NCBI GenBank assembly: GCA_000708835.1
Contig: DF236967.1
Location: 2,822-66,821 of the forward strand
Source of the DNA: Klebsormidium nitens
Lineage: Eukaryota; Streptophyta; Klebsormidiophyceae; Klebsormidiales; Klebsormidiaceae
DNA length: 64,000 nt
Reading direction: 5' to 3'
Below are positions 46,501-58,952 of the stretch, piece after piece. The notes below the pieces were generated by a model. That model did no database searches, was not told where the DNA came from, and saw only the letters and a program-made list of their open reading frames with translations. A program made the position numbers and the translations under genes. Positions within the stretch are counted from its first letter, which is position 1, and each line of letters starts with the position of its first letter.

Positions 46501-49500
46501 GGGGCGCACGCTTGCGACGGCCGACGAGCTTCCTCCCCCGGAAGTCGTGTCCATTCTGGAAGCGGGGGGCTTGGTGAACGGGACTTCTACCCCCCGGGTC
46601 GGTGAGCTGACGCGCGCACGGCGGCTGTGGGCCGGGGGTGAGCTGGCGACGCAGCACGTGTTGCCGCGGCGGAAGGCGGTGGTGGTTAGCTCGACCGGGA
46701 CGCTGCGGTTAGTGGTTAACCGGCCAGTGGACGTGCTGCGGCGGCTGCTGGAGGGGCAGAGCGCTTATACCACCCTTCGGGAGTTCTTCGTGCGGTATGG
46801 CACGGGGGAAGCGGCTGCGATGTGTTTGTTGCTCGCGGCTGGGCTTGCTGGGGATGGAGAGACGCCAGCGCCAGCAGGTGAGCGGGAAGTTGGCGGAAAT
46901 TGAATCAGTGGAACTTAGCAGAGTTTGACAGGCGGTGTCCTTAGACCCTTGTGGCTGCGATGCTGGGGATTGGGCTGATGCGCCATTTGCCTCGAAAAAG
47001 CCGGCCGCTTTGTAACGGGAACATGTGATGCGACACATGCGCCACTTGCGCGTGCCGCGCCAGCCAGACCGAATGCTCGTTCTGTTCCCTTTTTCCCCTC
47101 GTAGAGCAACATTCTGAAGAGCCGATCCCACAAGCGAGCTTGCCTTTAGGTGTCGTTTCGCCACCTACACAAACCGTTATATCATCTCTGCCTAATCCTT
47201 TATTGTTGACGATGATCCAGCCGTTGCTGAGCGCGCGGCGGAGGCATTTGAGGACCCGAACCTAGTGGACGTGCCAAAGGTGAAGGAAGACGGGCTCGGA
47301 ACAAGCGGCGGCGGCGGGGGCAGTTCGTTCGACATGGGCCGTGCGATTTCCGAGCCTGTGCTGCAGTTCTCAGCGGCGTACGAGGGGCTGTGCCTGGTGT
47401 CGGCGCGCTTGTTGAAGCCCGTGTGGCGACAACCCGTGGTCGTAGATCGAGGTGAGCGGGGAGCACGCTTTGTTTGGGAATTTCAATTCGTCTTCCTGGT
47501 CCAAGAGTATGGCGCTGGGGACTTTCGAGTGGTTGGAAGTTCATTCAAATGAGATTTCGAGGCGAGGGGTGATTGCGAAGGAGATTCTGGAGCTAGGGAT
47601 TCGAAATGTGGTTCATGGTCTCTAACGTTGTGAACGTCGCTGGAATTGTCGTCACTGCGATCCAACTCGAGCATGACGCCTTTACTGACATGTGTAAAGC
47701 CCATACGGTTGGTTTTTGCTTAAAGACAAGAAAAGACTGCGTTCAACGGAGAAATAGTTTCCGACTCTTCAGTAACGAAAAGACTTCCAAATAACCAGTC
47801 GCATCCAGAAGTCTCTTAACTTGGGTCAGGCCTCTCTGCCCCAGAGCCGTCCGCCAGAGCTTTCGTGTCTCCCGTTCCCGGCATGCCTTCCTGCAACGCC
47901 TAGACACCTTCGTTTACCATACTTTGACGTCTCATTACTCGCAATTGCATTCCATTCCACAGGCGGAATCATCGCTTCCCGCCTCCCGCCGGCCGCCCTG
48001 CACGCCCTCGAGAGCAAAATCCGCTCCTTGGAGCAGTTCCTGCGCAGCCGGCGCAACCACCGCAGGGGGTTCTACGCGCGGGTCGCGGGCGGCCCCCACC
48101 GCACGGGATACGGGCCCAGCAGCCCCTTAGTGGGGCAAGCGCTCAACTTCGACGGCGTCGGTCCGAGCGGTTCGGGGGTGATGGCCTGGGAGCCAACTCC
48201 AGCCAGGGGGGCCGCGGGCGGGGTACCGAAGCGCCCGAGGATGGCGTACAGCCAGGGGGATCTGGCGGCGATGGAGGTGAGGCAAGCTGGGGGGTCCCAT
48301 GAGCATCTAGCGAGCGTACAGTGTCGGGGTTGACCTGCAGAGTTGCTTTGCTTTGCTGCTTTCAATCACCCCTTCTTACAGCCTGGCCTTGAGGATCAAT
48401 CACCTTCGGTCGCAACCAGAACGATTTAGCGAGATCATAAAGTAAGAGAAATGCTTTCCTTTCTGAGAGGGAAAGTACAAACTCAAAGGAACACAGAGAC
48501 ACGCAAGGCGAATGACAAACACGAAAGAGGGAACGGGCAGGCCAATTTGAATCGTAGAACTTTAGAGATCGGAATAGTTGGGAAATGCATAATCGGCGGG
48601 CCCTCGTTCCAGGTGCGCGCGATGGAGTGCATGCGGCGGCTGCTGCGGCGCAGCGCGGAGGCGCTCCTGCTGCTGCGCCTGCTGGCGGAGCACAACCTGG
48701 CGCGCCTCTTGCAGAGCCTGCGCGAGGACGACCGCAAGGCGCTTGCGCAGCTCTCGTTCCAGCAGCTCGTATGCACGCCCGAGGGGGACCGCCTCGCGAC
48801 GCAGCTCATTGCCGCGCTGATGCACTACTACGTGTCGGGGGTCGCGGGAGGGGGCGGGGTCGTGGAGGAACTGAGCGCGCAGCTGCGGTAAGTCGTTATT
48901 GGGTGTCGCTGACAACCTGTTGAGTCGCTGCTGTGTGCTGCGTGCAGCGTGGTCAAGGCAGTTGGAGATAGAGCAAGGGCAAACCGCTGCTAACAAAGCG
49001 GAGACCCCACTTCTAGATGATGCAGAGGAGATTGTTCACTTGAGATTCCAGTGGAAGCGGCCGAGGGAGAAGACGAGAAGAGGTCAAGTTCAGAGGGAGG
49101 ACGAGAGGAGCCCGGGAATTTTCTCTGATGGAGAAAATTGCAGACAAATATTTTATGATCTAGTTCTGTCCTTTGAAACAACTTGGTGTAGCCTGCTTGA
49201 TTGACGGGTTTGTCGGTCCTTGTTGTTGGCAAAATAGCGTTTTCAGAAGCAATGCAGCTGGAGACCACCATTCCTGCTCTCGTGTCTTCCTTGCTCTTCT
49301 CCAACTACTAATCGACGCTAAGACGTGCAGCCTTGGCCTGCTTTGCGATAAATGGCATCACTCCCCGCTCACTGCAGGCAAGGGTGCCCCAGCTACTTCA
49401 ACGAGGCGGACCGCGTGTTCTACCAGGCGGTGGAGAACCTGCAGCGCGCGGCTGGGACGGGCGACCCCGTGGAGCAGCGCGCAGTGGCGCAGGACGCCCT

Positions 49501-52500
49501 CCGCCAGCTGGCGCAGGTCCCCGACACGCTGGACCTCGCGCCCGTCTGCAGACGCTTCGAGGCGCTCAGGTGGGGGAATTGAGGAGCTCGATAAAGCTCC
49601 CCTAGCAATGGGTTTTGAGATTGCCTTGGTTCCGCGTGACCGCCGCGGCTCAACTTTTCTGCTCTGCATCTGCGCCGCCCAAAAAGGTCTTAATAAACTC
49701 GTCCGTTACATTGACTGTAAGGCCGAAACTAATACAAGAACTGAGTAGCATACCGTTGGGTATCGATTTCTGAAGGTATAGGAATCGTTTGATCTAGAAC
49801 GTGACACTAATTGTTGCTTGTGTCGACTACGAAGAAAGTTCTCGAGCACTTTTTCAAAGCACTGCCGCTGCCGGTGCTCTGCTTCTCTATACGTTGCATG
49901 CTTGGCCACAACCTCTCCCGACGGGATTGAGATCTGACGTCTCGCCCTATACGCGCACCGCAGGTTCTACGAGGGCGTCGTCGAGCTGCCGCTTCGGAAA
50001 GCGCAGGCCGTCGACCCCGCGGGCGATGCGACAAATGAGCGCATCGATCCCGAGCGGCGCACCATCGCGGTTCAGGCACGAGACGCCTGCTACCAAGTCG
50101 TAACGGACGTTTTGAAAACCGTGGTCTCCGGGAAGCCGGAGTTCGCCGCTCTGGGGGGGCGCGGGCGGCCCCAGATGCTGCCCCCTGCGACGAGGAAGGA
50201 GGACGCACGGGCGCTTGTGGGGCTGGCGATGCGGCAAGGAGACCGGCTATTCCACGAGAGGATATATCAGGTGAGACTGAGGGGGGCGTTTGCTGGTAAA
50301 GGAGAGGCGAAATCGTCTGAGTTGTACCCAAAAGCGGCCGTGCCAACTTGCGGCTTTGCGGATCAGTGGATTTCGACATCTTAGGTCTAAGGAATTAGGG
50401 CTAGGGAGTTTCGGAGAAAGTGCTCAAAAACGAAAAACTGCTCAGATCTTCAGTAACCTGTTCCTTTCTCCCCAGGCGCTGATGGACCTGGGCATGGAGC
50501 AGGAGCTGCTGGAGCTGGCTGCGCCCGACCTGGAGATGTTCCTCCGTGCGGCTGGGGGATACAGGGCCGCCAGGACGGGACCACGCTCCGGGGGCGCGCA
50601 GGTACGCGTTGCTCGTCTATGACGCAAAACCGAGTCCTGCCCGAAAGCTGCGAACGTGTCAGAACCGGAGCGGAGAACAGCTTGCTCTTTTGGCCGTTCC
50701 TCGATCTGGATACGCAGCGGGATCGCTGAGAGGACGTAGCAGAACCAGCTGTGCGGTGGTCAAATTAACTTGGATCGCTTATTACCCGTAGGTTTGTTGT
50801 GAGGCTGACGCGTGGTCGACACCTCTGACACTCACTGTTGATCCTAGCCGCTGAGCTCACATCGCCGTGTCCTCGTCAATTGACGTATCCTGGTCGTGTT
50901 GTTTGGCCCCTTCCTCTTACCTGCCTTCTAAAGAGAAGGCGCGCCCTGCTGACGTCCTCGACATCTTCCCCAGGACCCCTCCGCTGGCGCCGCCCGCCAG
51001 CCCATCACGTCCGGCCAGGCGCGCTACTTGGAGCTCCTCTCCCGTTACTACGTGCACAAGCGCCACTTCGCAGCGGCCGCCCACGTGAACTTGCGGCTCG
51101 CCGAGCGCCGTCAGCCCGAGGGGGAGACGTTAGCGATAACCCTGCAAGACCGCGAGAATAATCTGAGCTCAGCGGTGCTCCAGGCGAAGAGCCAGCGGCA
51201 GGCGCCGATCGGGGGGGGCACAGCGGAAACCGCGAATCTCCTGAATTTGTTGGAGGATAAGCTGACGGTGCTCCGGTTTCAGCGGCGGATCTACGAGGAG
51301 TTGAGAATGGTGGCGGAGGGTCCGATGCCGGAAGGGGAGGATAACCCGGACCGGGTTAGGGTGACCGAGGCGGGGCGCCGCGCGGAGGAACTAGGCGCGG
51401 AGCTCAAGAACGTGACGCAGCTGTATAACGACTACGCGGTGCCGTTCCAGCTGTGGGAGACCAGCCTGGAGATCCTGCACTTCTCTAGTTACGACGGAGA
51501 CTCGGGGGTGCTGGCGCGTATGTGGGAACGGTTGATCGCACAGGGACTGGAGGCTGGGGGGATTGGGGAGGCGGCGACTCGGGTGCGGAGAGTTGGGGGG
51601 CGGCTGCGGGGGGGGGGCGGAAGGGGCCCAACGGTCCCCCTGGAGGAAGTGGCGATGCTGCTGGAGACGGCGGCCCACGAGCGGTCGCAACAGGGGCAGG
51701 AGATGGTGCGTTTGTGCGCAGCACCGTGCAGAATGAATGTGTTTGTCGCTTTCTCACATAGGATTGGTGTACGAGTTTGTTCTGCACTCAAAACAGTCTA
51801 CATTTAATGAATCATTTGTTATTACCGAAAAGAGAACGAGTTTGTTCTGCACTCAAAACAGTCTACGTTTAATGAATCATTTGTTATCACCAAAAAGAGA
51901 TCTCTTTGTGAGGCGGCCACCGAGCATGACAAAACAGGTTGTTGACCGACAAAGGAGCGACTCCTTGACCATCTGCTTTTCAAACCAAAGCACAGCAGTT
52001 AACACGGATTTGCATCACCGGGACGATGGAAGAACGGTCCCTCACCGCTGACTCGCGGACTTTCTATCAGGTGCGGGACGACGAGGTGCCGCGCGCTCTC
52101 CTCGGTTCTTCCCCGGGCAACCCCGAGCCCGTCTACCGGGCGTACGAGCGGCTGCTGGCGCGGCACGGGCCGGCCCTGGGGCAACAACCCGAGCTCAAGC
52201 TGCGGCTGCTGACGTCAGTGCTGGTGGTGCTGCGCGAGTGGGCGTCGGCCAGCCAGGCGAATGTGGGGACGGCGGAGGTGTCGGCAAAGAAGGCGCGCGG
52301 GATCATTAGCAGTGCGTGCAACAGGTGGGGCGGTCGTCCGCACGGAGTTCGAGTTTCAAGTTTGGGAGTTTTCGAGCTGGCACAATCTCTGTGCGGGCTG
52401 CCGTAAAAAGAGTTCATTTCATTTTGTTGTGCCAGCGCTTGAATGAGAACGCTGGTGACAAAGGGATTCCGGCCCTCTATGCTGTCTGAGATGACGATGA

Positions 52501-52803
52501 CCCAAAATTGCGGCACTTGAGGCAGCGACGACTGAGCAGGTTCGAATCCCTTCAGCAGAGACGATGCTTGCGAATCCATGGCCGTGTTCACGGAAGGTTC
52601 AGTGCTGCAAGGCCCTGTGTGCCCTTCATTGTGTTTCTCACCTCTTTAAGCCTCGTGACTGACAATTTTATCCATGCAGGTTCCGAGTCGAGCTGCAAAG
52701 GGTGAGTGGGCAGCCGGAGGAGAAAGAGGCGGTGGCTCGGGGCTTCAAGGAGCTCAGCGACTCCCTGGAAACGGAGCTGCCTGACTACCGGTTGCAGTTC
52801 TGA
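43558..52803 (+). CDS. NUP155: Nucleoporin NUP155, 1,460 aa
   Basis: NUP155 is an inner-ring scaffold nucleoporin (with NUP35, NUP93, NUP188/205) and binds the pore membrane. Fifteen exons close in phase: 43,558-43,800; 44,102-44,271; 44,588-44,714; 44,968-45,254; 45,623-45,965; 46,220-46,877; 47,221-47,451; 47,963-48,276; 48,613-48,887; 49,378-49,569; 49,964-50,270; 50,476-50,601; 50,974-51,705; 52,071-52,324; 52,680-52,803. The length, 1,460 aa, matches plant NUP155. The N-terminal half is a beta-propeller (LFLWSVDRWDGTYIEYSGEE, QYLLVLATPVE, DGRIFMGGRDGQLHELLY, ELATQHVLPRRKAVVVSS). The C-terminal half is an alpha-solenoid (CPSYFNEADRVFYQAVENLQ, SGQARYLELLSRYYVHKRHFAAAAHV). Intron 4 starts with GC rather than GT. 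Confidence 0.95.
51771..51900. repeat. Tandem repeat, 2 x 65 bp, in NUP155 intron 13
   Basis: A unit starting ACGAGTTTGTTCTGCACTC at 51,771 recurs at 51,836 with only a few substitutions. It lies wholly within the intron between exons 13 and 14. Confidence 0.9.
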
Positions 52804-54798
52804 GGGGGGCTGTCCAGCAAGGAAGGGGTTTGGTGCAGACCTGATCTGACGTTCAGAGGTTTTGGAACCCTCGATTTTCGGGAAGTGGGACCACTTCTAT
52901 CTTCGGGGACGGCGCTGGCTTTACGGCACTTTCGGCACAGAACCTTTGATTCCTACAAAACGGGTGGCTGCTTGCTGATGTGGTCTCCCGCACGTGCAAG
53001 ACTCATGTGCGAGTTTCAGCATGAGGGGCTACTTGCGATTGGTCCTTATCTTACCAGTCTGGTCGACTCGACCTTCAGCGTACCCACAGTCTTGGCATGT
53101 GCTGTTTCCAATGGCACTCTCAACGCTGCACCTCTGTCACTCCGTCTGATCGGAATTGACCAAGCGCTAGATATGCTGCACAATGTGGTGCCGCCAGCAT
53201 GCGGTGCATGTATGTACCAAACTGTTATCGAGCGGACATTTAATTTGACGAGCACACCCGATCAGTATATCATGCAGGGATCTGAGTCGCAACAGCAAGT
53301 TCTAACGTACCATTCAAAATTTCCGTTCGCGGCAGAAGTTCCTACTCACTGAGTGTGTTGCATATGCCGCCCTGGATCGGAGCATAACCTAGCAATCATG
53401 TGATATACGTGCGATACCGTACATTTGTACTGGCAGGCCGCGCAGGCTCGCTTTTGCTTAATGCGAGTCAGATCCTGCACCCAACGTACGGTATCTTCGA
53501 CATCTGCTATATACTGCATAAGCTGCATGTGGAGCTCTAATATGCAAGATCTGAGTTGATCCAATGTAGCATCCATTGCAGCGCGGCCGCGCGGCCAATT
53601 CCGCAGTGAACAAGTTACTATACAATATATGACCCGGTATTCGATGCATGCCACATGTAGCTAGCTGATTGCTTGCGTGTCGGTCGCGGCTGTCTAGGAC
53701 AGGGCCGGCCCAATGATGGATGCAGCTCGCAACGAACCTGCTTCTAACACCTGGCCGGCCAGGTGTTAGACCAGGTGTTAGGCCGTAATTAAATCGCACT
53801 TCATGCGATACTTCTCCAGCCTGCAGCTATAGAGGCCCAGTGGACATCCTCAGTAGGTACCGGAACCTGCCCCGTGTGACGGCCGCCGGCGTCTAAAACA
53901 AGTCGGCTTACTTCTTAAATGCAGTTTGATCGATCCTGATTGTTGTTCGGCGTTCATGCGCCATGCGCCTGTATGCGAAAGCGCTCATTGATATGAAGTG
54001 ACCATCCAGGACAACACGTCAAAGGGAGCTGTCTCCCAGCAGCAGCCAGTGTAAAGCTGTTCATATGGTCGATACAGTGTGGCTGTGTGATCCTTACACA
54101 TGGTGGTCTTGCCACATAAGCTGCCAAAATCCAAATCTAAACAGTGATGTCGAGAAACCATCATTACCATCCTGGCTCTGATGTTTAACGGAACCTTCCC
54201 TTTTGTTTTATCTACATGCTGACCTAACGGACGAGTTCCCAGAGCCGATGACAAATCACAACACATTGCCACGCTGTTGCTGAGCTCGTATCCGTGACAA
54301 AGTCCGAAACACGGGCGACTGTTATGCCAGGTTTCTATCCGCCCATGACACAATTCTGCCTCGACGGGCTGTGGCCTCTCACTGAACAAGAATGGTTTGC
54401 AACCACCGGTTGACGAAGCGTCCTCCCAGTCTAGTGCTAGCTCTTAGCCTGCAGCAGAACAGCGTATCAGTGTTTTAAAATACGTATTAGGATTCTGTAG
54501 AATGTCTTACACACTGGCGCTCTCGTTATGGACGCAAGATGCATTCAGAGCCGGAATGTCTGGCCGCTGGTAGCACCGGTCAAGAGTGCACGCATCCTTC
54601 GAACCGAAGTTGCGTCCATCGAACCGAAGTGAGAATGATGAATTGCTATCTCCAAGCCCTGTTGCACCAACCAACTGACTGGATACCTACGTCAACAAGA
54701 TTCTCTTGACAGACGACAGCCCAAAGTCAAAGTCGGAGGAAAGAAACCATTGCCATAACTACGAAGCATCGGCAAGCATCTGAGAACACCAAGCTAAG
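52804..54798. other. Intergenic DNA between the convergent NUP155 and BAH-PHD genes
   Basis: About 2 kb without a recognised gene; the 155-codon frame at 52,885-53,352 has no known domain. A 26-bp perfect palindrome is at 53,744-53,769. Confidence 0.4.
53744..53769. repeat. 26-bp perfect palindrome with an extra half-site
   Basis: CTAACACCTGGCC is followed directly by its exact reverse complement. A further half-site, CCAGGTGTTAGG, begins at 53,771. It could be a dimeric protein-binding site or a transposon end-joining scar. Confidence 0.8.
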
Positions 54799-57632
54799 TC
54801 AATGGACGGGAACAACAGGTAGAGAGAAAGCGCGCGAAGATGGGCGCGCGGTTCTCACGTTCTCATCCCCGCTCTCGACCGTCTCCTGCGGCTCCTTGAG
54901 GCATGCGTCGCACATGAACACGTCCAGCTTCTTCACAGCGCTCTTGGTCAACCCCACGCACTTTAGGTGGTACCTGCAAAGCACACCAACGGATTCTTGC
55001 AACGGATTGCTTCCCCCTGTGCATAGAACAGCGCCGTTAAAGACCGATAAAGCTACGGCGCTCTTTGAGGAACGAAGCAATCTTACGTAAATCAACGCAG
55101 GGCATAGAACGATTTTAGCGTGCTTGGCTGCAAATTCACGGTTCACTCTCCAAAAGCCGAGTGGCAAAGTAGCTGGTATGAAGAAGAACTGCCCTCTGGC
55201 AGCATTTCGGAACATCAATCCTGGACGAGACGTGCACGATAAGAAGACTGAGCACCTAACAACCAAGAAAGCGACATCAAAACCTTCGCAGCGCGCCTTT
55301 TTGACCGGAAATGCACTCGAAAAACCTGGCAGCGCCGTTTTCGGAGCGAGACGACACCCCGCATAACTGTAGGGCCGCTTTGGAAACCGACTTGCCGACT
55401 TGGAACAGCATGCATCAGCAACGAACAGCTTTCCCTGTACACGTGGTCAGTCCCCAATCGAAAGGAAGAGTCACCAATCCTACGCTCTTTAAAAGCCCTT
55501 AAAACATTTGGAGCACTTTTTAACTTTTGCATCCCAAGTCCAACAGCAAACAAGTATGGACTCAGTACGTTGAACGAGCACCCTCTCACCAGTCACGACA
55601 CTTCTCGCACTGGACCATAGGGTCGTCCGGGTTGTAGGGCATTTCGCAGGTGCAGTACCTGCAAACCCGGAGCTAGCCGTATTCAGTCGCACAAAGGCAA
55701 AGTGTGCTTCAATGGCTTACAATGAGATTTGGGCTTGCGAATTCTGACCCCTCAAAAGGCCACAACCGAGACCAATCGACAGCAGCAAATTAGAGGAGAA
55801 GCAACGCTTACGCTTCTGCCGTCTTGAACATAACGACTTCGACGGCTTTGATGTACGCTAACCACCCCAAAAAGCACAACGAAAACAACTTGTGTTTCGG
55901 TGCCTTTCAAGAGACGAATTTCGAGACCTTTTTGCACCGAGGTGTGACCGCTGAACACTTCAGACGAAGAAAACGAAAGGGCCTCTCACGACACTTCTTG
56001 ATGACTGTACTTGGTTGGCGTTCAAAGTATCCGGTATGTCCTAGACTGGAGACGGCGAAAGTCCCGGAGATGCGATGAAGTCGGAAATTTTGGGTGCCTT
56101 ACACGGCGACTTTGTCGGGCATGAAGGACCCCGTCTTGGCCTTGTACTCGAAGCGGCAGTAGAAGTCGTCCTCGCCCAGGTCCTCCATTTGGATGTACTT
56201 CTTGAAGCCGTGCACGCGGCACTTGCCCATGATGGCCTCCGCCCACACCTCGTCGTAGTGGTCCGACAAAAACAGCTCCGCCTTCCCGTGAAACTGCGCG
56301 AGAAGGAGCGGGGTTTGGTGGTTGGGACGGACATTGCAAGCGTTCCATGTTTTTGGCGTACGTTTTGCTGGTTTGCGTGACAAGCCTACGGAACCACAGA
56401 AGCACAAGTGCGATGGCTGCGTTAAAGGGTTCGACTGACTTGGTTGAGCATCAGTCTGCCCGTATGCTTTTGCTTGGATACAGTGTTTCGTTCTTTTCAG
56501 AGCCGAACATAACCTTCTACTTGTGAGGAAAGACATAGCCAGATTGTTTTGACAGGATGCCTCTCCATTGCCAAACCAAGGAAGTTGCTCATTGGAGATT
56601 TCGCAGAACACTACCCCCCAGTGCAACCCTTGGATAAGCAGTCTGTGCATGGAAAATCGAAACACTGAGTCGCTTGTATCGCAATCAGACTCATCCCCCA
56701 TTTTGCACCTTGAAAACGCAATTTCTCGAGAGCCTGAGCTCAATTTCGACACCATGAATAGGTCCACTACTGTCAGGATGGAATCTACTCACGGCTCGCC
56801 GTCCCCCTTTTGCTTCACTCGGCCTGTAGTACCACCGCGCCTTGATCTTCTCCTGCTTCTTGCCCTCGCCGACCGTAAACAACTTTTCTACCTTGCCGAT
56901 GTACGGCAGCTCTCCCGCCTCGGGACGCATGATCACGCAATCACCCACTGCAGCACAAAAAGGAGACAGGCACTCATTGACGCGCCACGAAAGGAAGTAT
57001 TTGACTTAAAAGACAGATCGTTTGGGGGAAAGCGCGGCGACACCTCGTTTGCCAACACAACGGATGCATGTTGTTGCCATGGAGTGGGTGTAGGCGAAAC
57101 GCTGGCGGTATCAACGAAGCGTGATGAGAGCAGAAACTAGGCAGATGAGCACTGTGCATTGGATCTGACTCTGGGCTTCCTTGCCGTCCGATCTAAATGC
57201 ACTCGCGAGTGCAGACGCCCACTTTAAAAGCACGAGACCTGGCTTCCAATCCAAGCTTTAATCAACTTCAAGGAACTCAGGACCAGGAGGGGGCCTATCC
57301 CTGAATCTCCTTTCGCTGTAATGAGGCCCCACTGTCCACTGCTGACTCACGCAACGCCAGGAAAAGTCTGCAGCTGCGTCAGCGCAGTCTCAACCCAACT
57401 GAGACATGAAGCAACGACCCACTCAAGAAGTGGAAGACGGGTAAACATCACAAAATTCGGCAGGCGGGGTCCCAAGTTGGTGCATTGAGTAAGTGCCAGT
57501 GAATCAGTTTACGGCTCTGCGCAATCTGGAACTCTGCGGGTACTTACCTTTCACAGTACTGTCCTCCCCCTCCTGCCCCTTGATGTGGTACTCAGGGACG
57601 TCCTTGTACTCCTTTTGTTTCTTGCCCCCCAT
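54799..57632 (-). CDS. EBS: BAH-PHD chromatin reader of the EBS/SHL family, 224 aa
   Basis: In Arabidopsis, EBS and SHL read H3K27me3 through the BAH domain and H3K4 methylation through the PHD finger to control flowering and other developmental genes. Exons 57,632-57,548; 56,947-56,793; 56,293-56,103; 55,658-55,590; 54,973-54,799 close in phase at 224 aa. The BAH domain covers about residues 28-143 (VGDCVIMRPEAGELPYIGKVEKLF, ELFLSDHYDEV, GKCRVHGFKKYIQ, DDFYCRFEYKAKTGSF). The PHD finger has the complete C4HC3 set: C146, C148, C161, C164, H169, C172, C188, C191. The C-terminal tail after the finger is short (about 33 aa). A GTGAGAAC donor-like site inside the last exon leaves open an additional exon with a longer tail. 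Confidence 0.92.
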
Positions 57633-58952
57633 GCCTTTTCCCCCTTGAGGCCCCTGCCAACCAATCACAGCGTCCCCTTCAGCGCTCTGATGTAGGGCAC
57701 GAGCTAGGGCTTCTGCGTTTCTGGTTCTGAGAAGGACACCTGCAACTCAGACATTGAAACAAGCCTTTTGGAATTTGGGGAGAGGGTATTGTGTACAGCA
57801 GCGCGCTCAATCTTCGGACGGCATCTTGTTGCCATGCAGCTTCGGCTGGCCGTTGGAGTCAACAATTGCTCAACCGGACTCCGTGAATTGTGATCGAGTC
57901 CCCATAGTGCATAACTCGCTGGCAGTCCCTGGATGCGTTGCAACGAGCCACTGTGCCGCGATGGCGAGAACGAGGTTGTCAAGGCGGACGCATTGGTTCC
58001 TCTGTCTCTTCAACTAACTTAGGGTTTCCTGAGGACTTTAAGGTTTCCAAGGGTCAAGGATGTCGTGAGCGCAACCTGGACGATGTTGCGGACAACAAAA
58101 AGGCGGGGAAACATAGTCTGGTCGCGTGCAAAACTGCACACAATTCATGCGCTCAGGTCGAGGTGCATCCTAATGCAATTGCAAAGCAAAAATTGACAAA
58201 CCTTGTCGAAGCAGAGAGAACTCCTGCCCACAGCAAGTTCGTCAAACAAGGACAACCAGTTCATCGTCGGACTTTCTCACCTCAGTCGTTGCAAAGCCTT
58301 TCTTCCGCCCAAGCAAGCGAGACCGCTGTTCACCCTCACTCCTCAAGCCACATAAGTTTCCAGCTTTGCACCAGCTTTGCCCTGTGCGTTCGTTCCTGAG
58401 GTTCCTACTGCAGCTAGCTACATAGGCGAAGGGGCAAACGGCCACACATGCGCTCACAATCCTGAGTCTGATGCTGAGGACTGCAATCTTTGCCTCAGTC
58501 TGCCTGACTTGCACTGTGCAACTTGAACTTGAACTTGAAGGCCCAGTAAATTAGGAGCTTAACCTGGAGGATGATCCCGCACAATCGAACGGCTTATGGC
58601 GCTCAGGCACACTCATCGAACGCCGTATACAACCCTCTGCATCATCCCGCCTTTTTCCTGCCGTCGATGAGCGATCTGGCCGCCCGGATTCTCAAGCCTT
58701 GAAGAGTCTTTGCTGGGAGGCCATTGCCATTGCAAATTGGTTCTTCGACTTGTTCAGTTCTTACTGATGTCATAAGAAGTCGTTCAGTTGCTTAGCCTTC
58801 AGGAAGCGCTTCCAACTTGGGTGAGCGAATGCAAAGGATTCAGGACTGCATATCAGCACGCGATTGACCTCTTGAATCCAGGTCCAGGTCAGGGCTTCAG
58901 AAACATTTTAGGCAGAGGTTCAATCGAGTGGGCCACAGAGAAGGCGTCTGAC
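57633..58952. promoter_or_regulatory. Shared upstream region of the divergent BAH-PHD and PPR-like genes
   Basis: The two start codons point away from each other over 1.3 kb. The plus-strand frame of the PPR-like gene is open back to about 58,788 without an ATG, so part of this may be 5' UTR. No other gene is seen. Confidence 0.4.

Noticed and set aside
52539-52551. tRNA-like T-loop AGGTTCGAATCCC in NUP155 intron 14
   Set aside because: The flanking bases do not form a 5-bp T stem, and no D arm, anticodon arm or acceptor stem fits upstream.
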